The notes under the pieces: generated by a model
Seen by the model: only the letters and a program-made list of their open reading frames with translations
Told to the model about the DNA's origin: nothing
Databases searched by the model: none
Program-made: the position numbers and the translations under genes
DNA from: Apostichopus japonicus
Taxonomy: Eukaryota > Echinodermata > Holothuroidea > Aspidochirotida > Stichopodidae
Reading direction: 5' to 3'
DNA length: 64,000 nt
Assembly (NCBI RefSeq): GCF_037975245.1
Contig: NC_092580.1
Coordinates: forward strand, 27,247,501 to 27,311,500
Part shown: piece after piece, positions 1-13,100 of the stretch
Layout of the letters: every line of letters starts with the position of its first letter
Position numbering within the stretch: position 1 is the first letter of the stretch

Positions 1-736
1 ATTATTGATAAAGACAGCTCTCTTTCAACGGTTTCTTTGAACAGTAGATGTACAAGACCTAGTTCAATAGCAAACTACAAAGGCTAGCCTACCTTGTCTA
101 ACCTGTTTCTTAATTTTTATCATCATTTAATTTTTTGGATACCAACAGTTAACATTTTGTGAAAATAACACCTATGTGAATTTTACTTTGATCCGGTTAA
201 AAATGTTAAAATTATACCACCAAAGAAGTAAGTCTTTGAACAATTTGTCACACATTCATGAATATATATTATACAACAGTCAAAAGGGGGTGTGTCAGTG
301 ACTCATCTGAATGACACTCCCACTATATATATGGTATTTCCACGAAATTCATTAATTCGATTTCATTTACTCGAAATTTTTGAGGAAACTTTCGTCATGA
401 CCTCTCGTTGTCCATCTTATTAAGCAGCATTGCATGGTGGTCAGGTGAACTCTGGCTTTGGCTGGTAAAAGATCGAGGAAGTCAATCATGCGAATTTGGG
501 AAAGTAACGGGAGATCATCCAAGCTATAGTATCAATATTGCTCAGTTTGAAAAATTCCATGTATTAAAGTGCCACAAAGAAATTATAAAAAAAACAACTA
601 AAAGTAACTCTGGGAATGGGGGCCGGGGGTATGGGTGGGGAGTCAATGGATAAACTGTTTTGATGTATTTTTCTTTTTTCCATGTATGTTTTTTTTTGGG
701 GGGGGGGGGATTTTTCTCTATCTCTCTCTCTTACAG
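1..736 (+). other. FLN: Filamin intron, upstream of first visible exon
   Basis: This is AT-rich intronic sequence with a G-run near 698-710 and a pyrimidine tract leading into a block of tandem splice acceptors. No exon of CH1 or CH2 is recognisable in it. The ORF at 408-653 does not resemble filamin or anything else I know. Confidence 0.7.
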
Positions 737-1014
737 ATTTTGAGACCAGAGGAAATGAACAACCCCCATATTGATAATTGTTATATTTTCACTCTCTCTT
801 ACAGCTTTTGAGACCAGAGGAAATGAACAACCCCCCCATATTGATGATTGTTATATTTTCTCTCTCTCTCTTACAGCTTTTGAGACCAGAGGAAATGAAC
901 AACCCCATATTGATGATTGTTATATTTTCTCTCTCTCTTATAGCTTTTGAGACCAGAGGAAGTGAACAACCCCCCATATTGATGATTGTTATATTTTCTC
1001 TCTCTCTCTTACAG
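737..1014 (+). repeat. Four tandem extra copies of splice acceptor plus exon start
   Basis: Copies begin at 737, 805, 877 and 944, followed by the true exon start at 1015; spacings are 68, 72, 67 and 71 bp. Each unit has a TC-rich tract, a TTACAG (or TTATAG) acceptor, and about 30 bp of the exon's start (encoding [10 protein letters not shown]), then a degraded match to the next exon bases. Copies at 805 and 877 are in frame with the exon and free of stops. Copies at 737 and 944 are out of frame. Confidence 0.93.
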
Positions 1015-1143
1015 CTTTTGAGACCAGAGGAAATGAACAACCCCAAAATTGATGATATGAGTATGATGACCTACCTCTCACAGTTCCCCAAATGCAAATG
1101 CAAGCCTAATGCTCCTTTGAGACCCAAGTCTAATGCAAAGAAG
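1015..1143 (+). CDS. FLN: Filamin exon 1 (visible): end of CH2 domain
   Basis: Residues 1-43 of the visible product. LLRPEEM and the [12 protein letters not shown] segment match the last helix of the second calponin-homology domain and its exit linker in vertebrate filamins. The acceptor is ttacag before 1015 and the donor is gtaggt at 1144; it ends in phase 0. Four decayed copies of its 5' end lie just upstream, so the choice of acceptor is open. I chose the last because it leads directly into the conserved [13 protein letters not shown] sequence. Confidence 0.93.
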
Positions 1144-4100
1144 GTAGGTTATCAAGTTAGGGTACTTGTTTCTAAACATTTTTAACAAACAAAGAGAACT
1201 CTATTTCCCATTACCTGCCCCCCCACCCCCACCCCCCAAAGTATGCATGGAACCTTTAAATTAAAGTAACTTATAGTACAATTAAGTTGGGGAATATAAT
1301 CAAGGTAGCTTTTTTCAGGGCATTCGTATGTGGCTATCTGTTCATTCCCTGCCCTCCCCCGCCCTCCCTCCCCCTCCCCCAATTTATGAATGTGATATGT
1401 CCAAGTAATTTGTCATGCAATTCGAAGAATTGATTTTTTTATATTTTTTATAAATCGTGACATTCTCTCATCAGGTCCGTGCCTACGGACCCGGTCTTGA
1501 GGACGGGAACTTGGTGTCGCAGCCAACTTCCTTCACCGTGGAGACGTTTGGTGCTGGCAGTGGTAAAGTGGAGGCCACCATCATAGCCCCGGATGGTAAC
1601 CCATTGCCATTCACCCAGAAGGCAAATAAAGACAGAAACAAGACCCATTCTGTGGAATACACCCCTATGCTTCCAGGAACATACACGGTAATCTATCGTT
1701 CCAAGTCACAAGAGAGAAACCGAGAAGTCAGAATATTATTATTGATCTGCTCGGGCGGAGTGGGGTTTGAAAAGTTTCATTAGTGATAATCTGTAAAATG
1801 CTAGAAAATTGGTTTCTAATATTTGTAGGTTTGGGGATGCTCAGTTTTCTTCTTTTTTAAATTTTAACCCATAATGAGTGGCAGAAGCATACTGTTTTTA
1901 TTGAAAGTCAGGGGTCAACTTGTATAAGTTAGAATGTGAAAACCTTTTACTTGTATACGCTACAACCACGCATACCGTAGTACCACAAGAAGGTGTATCT
2001 AATTCCTTAAAATATTCAACTAAAATTGTCATGGAAAACCACAATGTATGCATTATTGCATTTCTAGTTACATTGTTAATAAATACCAAATGGATATTGT
2101 GCATGATACATATGAGTGAGTCATACGTTTTTCAACATTTTGTTACTCTTTTCTCCGTTAACATTTCATTTCATGCGTTTTTTTTTTTTCTTTTCCCACT
2201 GCAGATATCTGTCAGCTTCAATGGTATGGTCATACCAAAGAGTCCATTCAGCGTAAACGTTCAGAACGTGACGGTGAACGCTGGCAAATGTTCAGCCACT
2301 GGGCCGGGTATCCAGCCGACCGGCGTCTTCCTAAATGAGCCAACCTACTTTGAAATTCACACTGCCGGTGCGTAACGCCTCAGACTTGCTTTTCCATTTC
2401 AACCTTGTAGTGTTTGAATCGAGGGTCAGAGGTCAAATGTACCACTCGTTTATTGTGTCTTGGAGTTGTATTAATGTACACTGTGTTATTTATGTCTTTA
2501 GTTAGTTTTTTTTTGGTGTTTTGTGCACATCATGCCTTTTTTCAGTATACTTTCATTGTTCTATTGTGTCTAAACCTACAAAAGAAATGCCAGCCTCAAA
2601 TGGTAACAGGTTCTATTAAGGTCTCAAATTTGGGAAACTATGATTGGTATTGTTTGGTCTGTTGTAGTTCTGCAGTAATTTTCATTTAGAACCACACAGT
2701 CGACAGTCCACAGACAAAGAATTCAGTAGACTGTATTAGGATCCAAAACTAACTTCCATTTTTGAAAAATGTTCATAATAGCTTATTGGCTTCTTTGTAT
2801 CATTTGAAAATGTGAAAAATATTTTGTTGAAAACACTGAACTGCAAGTCTGTTTCTTGTTTTGACCAAACTTGACAAATGTATTTCCAGCCTTTGGTGGT
2901 AATTTCATCGGTCAAAAGATTATCATGATCATTACACTATGGTGATAGTAAATAATGTAAGGGAAACTGGTATTGATAATGGGATACCCTTTGGTGTAAG
3001 AACCTGTACGTTTTAGTTATAAAGACTTTCTTTGATATAGAATTTAGGATGTTAACAAATGGTTCCTTTCCGTGTCATTCTCTTTTAGGTGCCGGTGCCA
3101 GCGTACCGACTGTCAAGTTGCTGGACCCCAATAACCAGGTGATACCAGTGGAACTTCAGAGCAACGGGAAGGGCTTGTACAGAGTGGAATATACAGCCAC
3201 CATCTCGGGAACATACCAGGTTGAGGTCCTCTTTGGAGGGAACCACATCCCCGGCAGTGTATTCAATGTATCTGTTGCCCATGGTAAATAATAAAAAATA
3301 TGGAAATATGCTAGAAAATCAAATAAATGGTCATTCAATAATCTCCTAGCTTCTACAAAAACTTTTGCTCCCCCCACCCCCCCCCCCCTGCCTCAGTGAA
3401 TCATCGCTAACTTTAACCCTTATATTTACACATCTCAAATGACTGAGCAGAAGTTTGCAGAGTTTAAAAAACTCAAAGAAAGTACTTTATAAAAAATCTT
3501 TCAATAAAATTTAAATTTGTTAAAGTACATTGTTGGAGGTGGCAAGTACGATACTCTTTTTCATAAATTGTAATCAAACAACATGTTTACATTGCCAGAA
3601 ATATCGTGTAAACATTCAAGGCTGTGCGATCAAGTTGCAGAATGCTTTGTTAGTTTTGTATAAGAAGCATTATTGAATGAAAATGGACAAGCGGGGGTGG
3701 TGTGTGGGTGGGGGGTCAACTTGAGAACTGAAACAGTTTTGAAGTGACATGATATACAGTACCCTTAAGTGCTTTAAATATGACATTTAAATACATTTTT
3801 AGTATACTCCCGATTCTCAGCAGATCTTTGATAAGTTGCATTAATTTCTATCATTTTGTGACAAAAATGGAGTGGCTCAAGAACTTGTAAATCTTAAAAC
3901 AACTGGTCTGTAGTCTTTCTGTCAGAAAATATCGATCTCTTTGGTGTATTCAGACAAAACATCTTTATGAAAATTTCGTCTTAACTGTCTCCACATTTAC
4001 ACGACAGCTTTTCATCGTGAACGTGTCATCGCTAAACTTTTAGTCATAAAACACTATGTTTACTCCATATTCCGTCTTGGAAACCCTTTAATTTGGGATT

Positions 4101-7100
4101 TGTTATGGTCTGATCATACTTTTCTCTGATTATTTATGTCGTTGATCTAACCCTTGTCTAACCGTCACCTTCGACAACCGGGATCTTTAATTCTTCTTTC
4201 TTTCTTTCTCAGCTTTTAACCCGAATGCTGCACACGCCTACGGCCGTGGCTTGCAACCGAAGGGTCTACGTGTCCGAGAGAACTGCGAGTTTTACGTGGA
4301 CGCTAAAGAAGCCGGTCAATCTGAACTGAAAGTGCAGATCATTGCACCTGGTGAGACATTTTGGTCGGGACTCGCGGAAACCCACGAGACGCCGAGAGCT
4401 CTGGTTGCGGCGGAGATAACATGCATGTAGTTTTGGTGTGCAGTGGCTTACTAACAATATTCTGTGTTTGTTTGATAACAAAAAATATTTAAAAAAACAT
4501 TAAAACCTTCAATTTACATCAAAGTATCAATTTGTTTAGACATCTCAAATTGACTTTCAAGTTACCAATTTGATCTGAAATTCCAAATTGACCTTCATTG
4601 TAAAAATCAAAGATAAACGTTTCAGACTTATAGAATCCTCCCATATCCTGAATGTTAGTTTTGTTTGCGATATTCATATATCATATTCTCTGAACAATGG
4701 AATAACCCAAAACCACTTGTATTCATTCTGTAAACCAGCCCATTTGGAATGGTTCATTATTTTACAGGTGGGAAAACGTGTATAACAAAATGATCTTTTT
4801 GATAACTATCCCACATCCAAGAACCATGTGACATTTTTCCACCCTTGTTCTAATTCCACTTCCCTAGTTACGAGCGTCATTTAGATAGACATCATTCACT
4901 TAGTAAAGAGAGTCTCTCGTCAACTGCATGTATGTATGTCCGCCGTACCGACGCTGTCGTCGTTCTTTCACGTGTGTCAAAAGAGTCCTGTCTTTAATGC
5001 CTCCCCATGTGGAACGACCCGCATTTCAGGTTCGGAGGGATCGGATTGCATATAACTAGCTTCCTTTCACAGGCGTTGGCTTTCCTGTTTTTGCTGTGCG
5101 ATATTCGATACAGTTTTGCTGCATCATCTCTGTTACATGTTTATTGTTCATTGAATCGTAGCTTATAGTGTTTCAAAAGATTTGTGGTTACTATAATCAA
5201 TCCTTCAAGGAGAATCCATTGTAGTTTGTCATCCATGCAGAGATGGTCTCACACTTGTGCTTTTATGTACCATCATTATTTTATGCAGGTATGCCAGTTC
5301 TACAATGGATTAGTCTTGCTGCGATAACTTTTAAGGCAGGTTCAACCACGTAGTAGTTATGACACATGCGTAGTTCTCTGTCAATGGAAAAGGGCTATTT
5401 ACACTACACAATTCATATCCAAGCAAGCTGGGTTAGTAGAATGAAGTTTAATACATGTAACAGTGTTGCATGCCTTAAACATTTCATAACCATTTAAAGG
5501 GGTAGAGTGAAATTGAAAGGAAGCCGAGTTGTAAAGGGAGTCGCTTTATTTTGAAGTTTACTGACTTGTCTCATGATGAACTTGAGTCACCGCGTTTTCT
5601 TTAAGGGGTAAGAAATTTACAAACTTGTAAGAGTCACTCAACTTTGAAACTTAGTGACTTGTGACAAGACTCGCTATAACTGGTTACAAGACTTGTTACA
5701 ATGCTGATAAGTAAGAAACATTTAGAAAGGACTGGCATCTTCAAACTTAAAAGTGAATTTATGATAATCACAGACTAAAAGCTGACAACCAGGCCATCGG
5801 ATTCTACACAAATCCTCTCTTTTCTGTCTGCCTACACTGACGCATAGTCTTCAAGCCAGTTTTCATAAGGCATAACGTCTTTCCCAAAAATTGTTGACTC
5901 TTCTGTAAGCAAGATTACATGGAGTGCATTAAACTAGATGACATTAAAAAGACTGCCCTTGCTTTATTTAATAACAACATATTCAAAACATATGGAAAAA
6001 TAAATAGTTAATTAGTTTAGAGCAATATTTATGCCACCTGAAAAGAGCTCTGTGTATTAAATATTTGCAGGCAATGATTCTTGATAGGATATTTCTGTCT
6101 GCACTTCCTCGTTACCCCATTTCCGAAAGCCACCTCTTTAAAACCAACTTGCAAACCATTTCAAAATCAACTCGGTTGAACTTGTGATACCTTAAACAAA
6201 TGGCTGTGCTGTATTGTTGCATATAGAATGATTCGGTCGAGTTGGCAGTATGTCTAAAGAAAAACTGGGTGTGTTTTGTTCTCAGTTCATCATGCGTTCC
6301 TTCCTTTTGGAACCAAAGTACTCTACGTGAGTGACTAAGTACCTTCAAAATCTTTCAGGTGCAAGGCATTGCTTTTCAAGTGCCAGACGTCTTTTTAAGG
6401 GTCGTACAAACATGCTAGTGCAAAAGAATAGCACTGGCAAAAACATTGAAGCTAGGATTAAACTTGTGAGGGGAAGCTATCAATATTGTGGCTAATTAAG
6501 ACTTCCTGATCAAAATAGAAATCCTATGTAAACTGTTCATGGTGTAATGAAATCAGGTTAACAATTTAATGGACGTGACACTTCTATAGGCATTAATATT
6601 GTCTGGTAGTGTGTATGTCAATCTCACACGTGTGTCTGTTTTGAATTGACTGTCATAAATTGACTGTCATAAAGTTGTAATATTTTGAAAGTGAAAGATG
6701 AATGGTCAAATTCATAACCTTTGCAAAAAAAAATGAACTGTCTGCAAGGTAAAGTTAGTTAATCTTTTACAGGTCAGTTAACAATCTGACTAGTAAATTA
6801 TTTCAAGGAGGCTTTATGACCTTGTCTCGAAGAGTGCATAAAAAGTGTCGGTTATTGTTCACTGAGTATTGTGTATATTACTGGTGACCTTTTGATGTGC
6901 ACATTAAGTGAGCAGTTGTAAAAGGCCTTGCATGACAAATGCTCAACTGAGTGTGCAGTAGCTTTTGCTGTGGTGCATGCTGGGTGTGTGTTTGAGAGAG
7001 TTTGTATCCAAGAGAATATTTTCATTTAGTACGAAACCAAATTTCAAAGAAGATTTACTAATGACTGAGAATTCTCGTCCAATTTATGTGAATTCTTCTA

Positions 7101-10100
7101 AATGGCTTTGTTGTGAACCTGTTCAGGTAGTGAACATGATGCCCCATTTGGTGTCCAGACACCAAAATAGTAGGTTCCTAAGCAACAACCTAGGTCACAT
7201 TGACTTCTATGGTAGGATAGAACTTAGGAATGGTTTGGTAACACTTTTTAAAATGGTAAACGTCTGGGACAACACAGTTTGATACATCAATTCTTTCTGT
7301 TTCGGCACTCATAAAAACAGTAATGATGGCTTTTAGATTTTTAATTCATAAGTTAACTCCAGAACGAGAAAGACCACTCATTTTTTATGATCATAATTTC
7401 TAGAATAGAATTTGGATTTATAGTGTACTGATAATCCATAAGGCAGTCAGTTGGCTTTCAAGATTTTCACTAAGGTATTACCGTGGTAACTGTGAGTATT
7501 GTTACGTTTGGCAGGAATGCTATATAACATATTTACCTATTTACATTATCTATAGGTGGCTTGGATGAGCCAGCCTTCATCACAGACAATAAAGATGGAA
7601 CATTCACTGTCAACTACAGCCCCACAAAACCAGGGCGGTATATTCTTAATGTGACCTATGGAAGGAAACCCATACAGAAGAGCCCATTCACAGTCAACAT
7701 TGGGCCCCAGGCAACGGGACCCCATGCACAAATCAAGGCATTCGGGCCAGGTTTGGAACGTGGTGTTGCAGGCAAGCCAGCCACCTTTACGGTCGAGATG
7801 AATGGTGCCATCGGACAACTTGGTAAGTTTTAAATGTACAGTAGTGAAATACAGGTTATCGTACATTCTGTGTTTCACTTGGTGTAAGTGAAACTAAATG
7901 CCATTATCGTAAGTTGGGCTGCATCTCCCTTCAAAATTGAACAATCTATCGACTATGCTATATTATCACATTAATTAATGGTTGGGGAGGGGGATAGGCT
8001 GCAGGGAAGGGTGGTTTCATCCAGGTTAATAGACCTATCAAAATTATTTTGGTTAGGCTAATACAACAGCACAATAATACATGGAAGTTCATGATAGGAA
8101 CAACAAAAGACCTGACTTATACATGCTGTATTTCTCGTTCCCTTATTTTACATTCATTTACTTCTTCTCGTAGGTTTCTCTGTTGAGGGGCCATCTCAAG
8201 CTGAAATCAAGTGTAAGGATAACGGAGATGGATCATGTGAGGTTACATACTTCCCCAAGGTCCCCGGTCAATATTTCGTTCATGTAACTTGTGACGAGGA
8301 AGACATTGACAAAAGCCCCTTCTCTCCCAACATCGTACCAGATGCAGGTGGATTCGATGCCACAAAGGTAAGAGGAATCTCTTTTTCCAAGACACATAAA
8401 ATTAAGATGGATTCTTTTTTTTGTTTAATCTTTTTTTTTTTGTCTTTCCTTAAAGTACTTAATTTTCATGTTTATTTGGCAAGGTAGTTCAAGTAATTCC
8501 GAATTTTGTCTTTGTTAATAATGTACCGGCACAAGAGAGTAAATGTGTTTTGTCACAAACCTGAACTTTGCAGTAGGCCCAGACTTGACCATCTTGTATT
8601 TGTTTACTTCTTATTGATAAAGGTGAAAGCGTTTGGACCAGGTCTTGAGAAGAATGGCATTGAAATCAACATGCCAGTTGAGTTCACCATTGATACCCGT
8701 GGGGCAGGCACACCACCCCCTTCATATACATCTGCCGCTGGTCTTCCATTTGGTGGACCTGGCGGTCCAGGAGGCCCAGGTGCTCCTGGCGGCCCAGGTG
8801 GCCCTGGCGGCCCAGGTCAACGCCCAGGCGGTCCCGCTGGACCTGGTCAACGCCCAGGCGCTCCCGCTGGACCTGGACAGCGCCCAGGTGCTCCAGGTGG
8901 CCCTGGTGCCCCAGGAGGCGCTCCAGTCGAAGAGCTTCCAGTAAAGGTCCTGATCAACGATCAGCTGGGTAACCCTGTTGAACCGGTCATCAAGGACAAC
9001 AAGGACGGCACCTACAACGTGCAATACACTGCACCATCTCCACTCAAGCATAACATTGCTGTAACCTTCGGAGATGTCAGCATACCCAACAGTCCATTCA
9101 AGGTAAAGTCGGTATCACAAACGTTTCACGTGAACTTTTTGGAATATTCAGTTCTTTTGCAGAGTACAGTTATATGTCCATGCCAGGATGATTGGAAAGT
9201 ATTATTCAAAACATTTGCGATCACTTTCTTTCCTGTCTTGATTGTAATTTTTTGCCTTAATCTTTGGGAAAAATGAATCTGAGGAAAAACAAGCATGGGA
9301 TAATTTTCAGTAGGAGGCTTTACCTAGCAATACTGGAAAATAAAATCAGAAATGACTGGAATTTGTAATTCGGCATTTCTCCTAAATTGTAATGAATTGC
9401 ATAAGTGGATTGGAATCATCAACTGAATTTAGTGTCAATTATCATATGTTGTCGCATATATTGTCCTATGTAATGATTAAATTGTTTTAATGATACATTT
9501 GTACTTGGCAACAAAAGCATTTTTCAAAATTATGTGAAAAGAATCGCCTTATACGAGAATCGTTATTCAAGTTTCTACCTGTTGAAAACCATGTATAGCA
9601 GGGTAGCCAAAACATAAGGCATGACTATGATTGGTGAGCTGCAATTTCTGTAATGTTATGAATATTCATTGGAAGATTCTATTGTGTTTACAGGTGAATA
9701 TTGGTGCTGGCCCAGATAGAGTCAAGATCTATGGCCCTGGTGTGGAGCCTGGCAAAGTCAAGGCCAATGAACCCACATACTTTACTGTCGATGCTAAGGA
9801 TGCTGGAAATGGTGAGTTAAAAAAGAATTATAAGAAAAAAAGAATTAAATTTAAATTTAAAAAAAAATTAAAAGCAACTCTTTTGTTCCAGTGACAAACT
9901 GCTTTTCTGATCTTTATTTCGGTTTCTGTATTTTTCCCTTGTATTTATTTTTTGATCTTAATATGCATTTTTTCTCATAAATGTTTGCTCGCTTGATCAT
10001 GTGCACAAACTTTAGGATTATCCTCTTTACTTTTCCCATGGATATAAAATGTTGCTGCTATGAGGATTGTGGTGTAGAGGTGGGGGCTATGAGGGAACCA

Positions 10101-13100
10101 AAACACCCAAGATAAAGCATATTTTCAATCTTAGTTTGGTACTTTTGGCGTCCTGTCCATTACACTCAAAACCATACTCACATAGAGAACTTTCTTTACA
10201 GTGAATGACTGCAGTGGTAAACAAATTGAGAAACTTAGTTTTTGTTTTCTGCTAAACATGGTGATACTCTCAATGTATATATCTTTTACAGGTATGCTTT
10301 CTTCAAACTTGGGGTCTTCTCGCTTATGTAATATTTTATCTTTCTTTTTCTTTTTTTAACTTAAATATTTGAATTACAGCTCCAATCACAGCTAAGGTCA
10401 AGTCCAAGCCAGGTGTCAATGGACCACAGGTCAAAGAGATGCCAGTGACTCTGACCGACAATGGTGATGGCACTCACACCGCAAACTACACCCCCGAGGG
10501 ACCTGGAGACTATGAGGTTGAGGTCAAATACGGGGGCAAAGATGTCCCTAAGACACCCATCCAAATCACCGCTATCCCCAACGTGGATGTCAGCAAGATC
10601 AAGGTCAACGATCTTCAAGATAGTAAGCAATAACGTTCAGATTTGTTGTGTCTAACACACTCACCCTTCCTCACCTCACCACCCCCCTCCCCCTACTACC
10701 ACCATCACCACCATTAAATATAAATTGAAGGATTTTGGACTTTAAAATTCGTTGGAAGGAGTTAACCTGCGTTCAGCCTTCAAAAAAGCCAAAAAAACAG
10801 CATAAAACAATTTTGACATTGGTCAAGAAATATTTCAGCACTTGCTGATTTGTCAAGATTCTATAACTGCTGCAAACAGAGCTTTTTGTAAATTATTGGT
10901 TTGTTGGTTTGGGAGAGCAGAGAGGCTGACATATCGTGAAAGAATGACCACCGTGCAGTGGAGGGGGGTGGGAGTTCCGAGGTCCACCATTTAGACTGCT
11001 CTGTTGTTGTATCATTCATTCATGACCATGCTTTGTTTTAATGTGTTTGCAGTGTATGTTGTGTATTATCATTATGCATTTTATATAATTATGATGTTAA
11101 CCCGAACAGAGCCCATAAATCTCAAGTATTGGAATAATATCAGCACGATACTACTTGGAATGCCCATCAATAGTTGCATAAATTAAGCCTCTAACAATGC
11201 ATGTTAGTCTCCTGTATGTTGACAAGTTCAATTAACCAAGAAACACTATTAAACTCACCAACAAAAGGTGAGATATGAAACAAAGCAACACCTTTCTTGT
11301 TCTCACAATCTATCATGCCCCCCCCCCATTACCACCCACTCCCCAGGAAAGTACACTGTTACTTCTAGAATATTTAATTTTTCAGGTGTAAATTTTGTGG
11401 TTTTTAATTACTCACAAAACAAAGCCTATGCCCAATCCTCTCCCCACCCCTCTGAGAAAATATAAAATGAAAAATTATTAATAAATATATAAATTCTCAA
11501 ACTCATTCTGTCCATAATTTTAAGGCAAGCTTTAGAAGATCCCAACAGCATACAGACATAAAGAAATATCGTACCTACTATAGGTTAATAGCATCCTCGT
11601 TTATCCTCACACCTGCTAGCCTTATAAAACAAAGCAAATGTGTTTTCTTGAGCCAAGAAATGTCATAATATGTGTACAGCATATAATGGATTACTATGTA
11701 TTAATGTGCTGGTAATAGCGAAAAAGTGTCCAAAGTTTTGTAGATAAATAAATTCTGTTGATATTATGTCATGTCATATTATAAACACTGTTCATGTGAT
11801 ATTTGAACATTTCTTAATAGCAAAAGAGTCTTTTATCTGTATAAAAGCCAATTTAAATTTGTATTCGCTCCCTCTTCTGTTTGTCTTACTTGACGAAAAT
11901 AAAATCCCCAGTAGAAAAGAAAAAAAATAATTCTCTTCAGTTCAGCATAGCCAACGCCACACCTCAAATTCTTTCTCTATCAAAGAACTCTTCGCCACCT
12001 TTTATTCTCTCGAATTTGAATCCTAGATACGATCCTTTAGTCCCAAGTGTCTAGAGAGTAGAGTCTTTTTAACCAGTCCCATTTCTCATACTGTATGAGG
12101 GATATGTTTTTGTTTTTTTTGGCTTGATATCTTATTTTCTTGCTGTTTTTTTTCTTGCGACTAACTTGCATGCCCATCTCACCCCGTCCCTTGTCTCTCT
12201 CTTTTGTCTTTTTGCTGTCGTCGATGCTTACCTCTAGCTATCGAAGTCGGAGAGCCTTGTGTTCTAAACGTGGACGCTAGCGAGGCAGGAAAAGCAGACC
12301 TGCAAGCCCGAGTAAGGGCGCCCTCCGGAAAAGAGCTTCCGGTGGAGGTCACAAAAGTTGGGGAAGACCAGTACAGAGTGTCCTTCGTCCCGGAGGAAGA
12401 AGGTCCGCATACCATCGATGTGGACTACGACAATGACTCGATATTCGACTCCGTCCTCGTGACGAACGCCGTCAAAAAACCCGACGCCGGGAAGGTCGTG
12501 GCTAGCGGTCCGGGACTCGAGAGCGGAATCGTAGACAAGCCCGCGCAGTTCCTCTTGGACATCAGAAACGCTGGGAACGGCGGACTGGGCATAAACGTCT
12601 CGGGGCCGTCGGAGGCCGACGTGGACTGTCAGGACAACGGCGACGGGACTTGCAGCGTGTTCTACACCCCCAAGTCCGCCGGACCTTACACGATCAACGT
12701 CCTCTTCGCGGACGAACCCATCCCCGGCTCTCCCTTCACGGCCAATGTCATCGACCCTTCGAAGGTCTCATGCAACGGCCCCGGACTCGAGAACGGATGC
12801 TTCAAGGACTTTCCCTGCACTTTTGAATTGGATTGTTCCGAAGCAGGAGAGCCCCCGATCAGTTGCGCAGAGGAGCCCATCGAATGTACGGTGCTGTCAC
12901 CGACAAATACGCCCTGCCCCGCCCTGGTGGAGGCGGACCCCGAACGGGAGGGAGTATACAAAGTGACCTACCAGCCGGAGGAAGAGGGACCACACACGAT
13001 CGACCCCACCTACGCCGGTTTTTCCATCCCGAACTTCCCAAAGCAAGTAGAGGTCCACGAACCCATAGACTTGGATAAGATTCTGGTAGAAGGAAACGGT

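Noticed and set aside
778-1185. A 135-residue ORF with repeated RPEEMNNP segments, looking like a repetitive protein gene
   Set aside because: It is created by the tandem acceptor/exon copies read through intronic TC tracts; only the part from 1015 to 1143 is supported as filamin exon.
8752-8925. A separate collagen gene
   Set aside because: The tract is inside one exon, in frame with filamin repeat 5, with no signal peptide, propeptide or further triplet exons nearby.
8633-8944. An overlapping ORF and an antisense ORF (8722-9051) over the Gly/Pro tract
   Set aside because: They are shadows of a low-complexity coding repeat; the filamin frame is fixed by conserved sequence on both sides.
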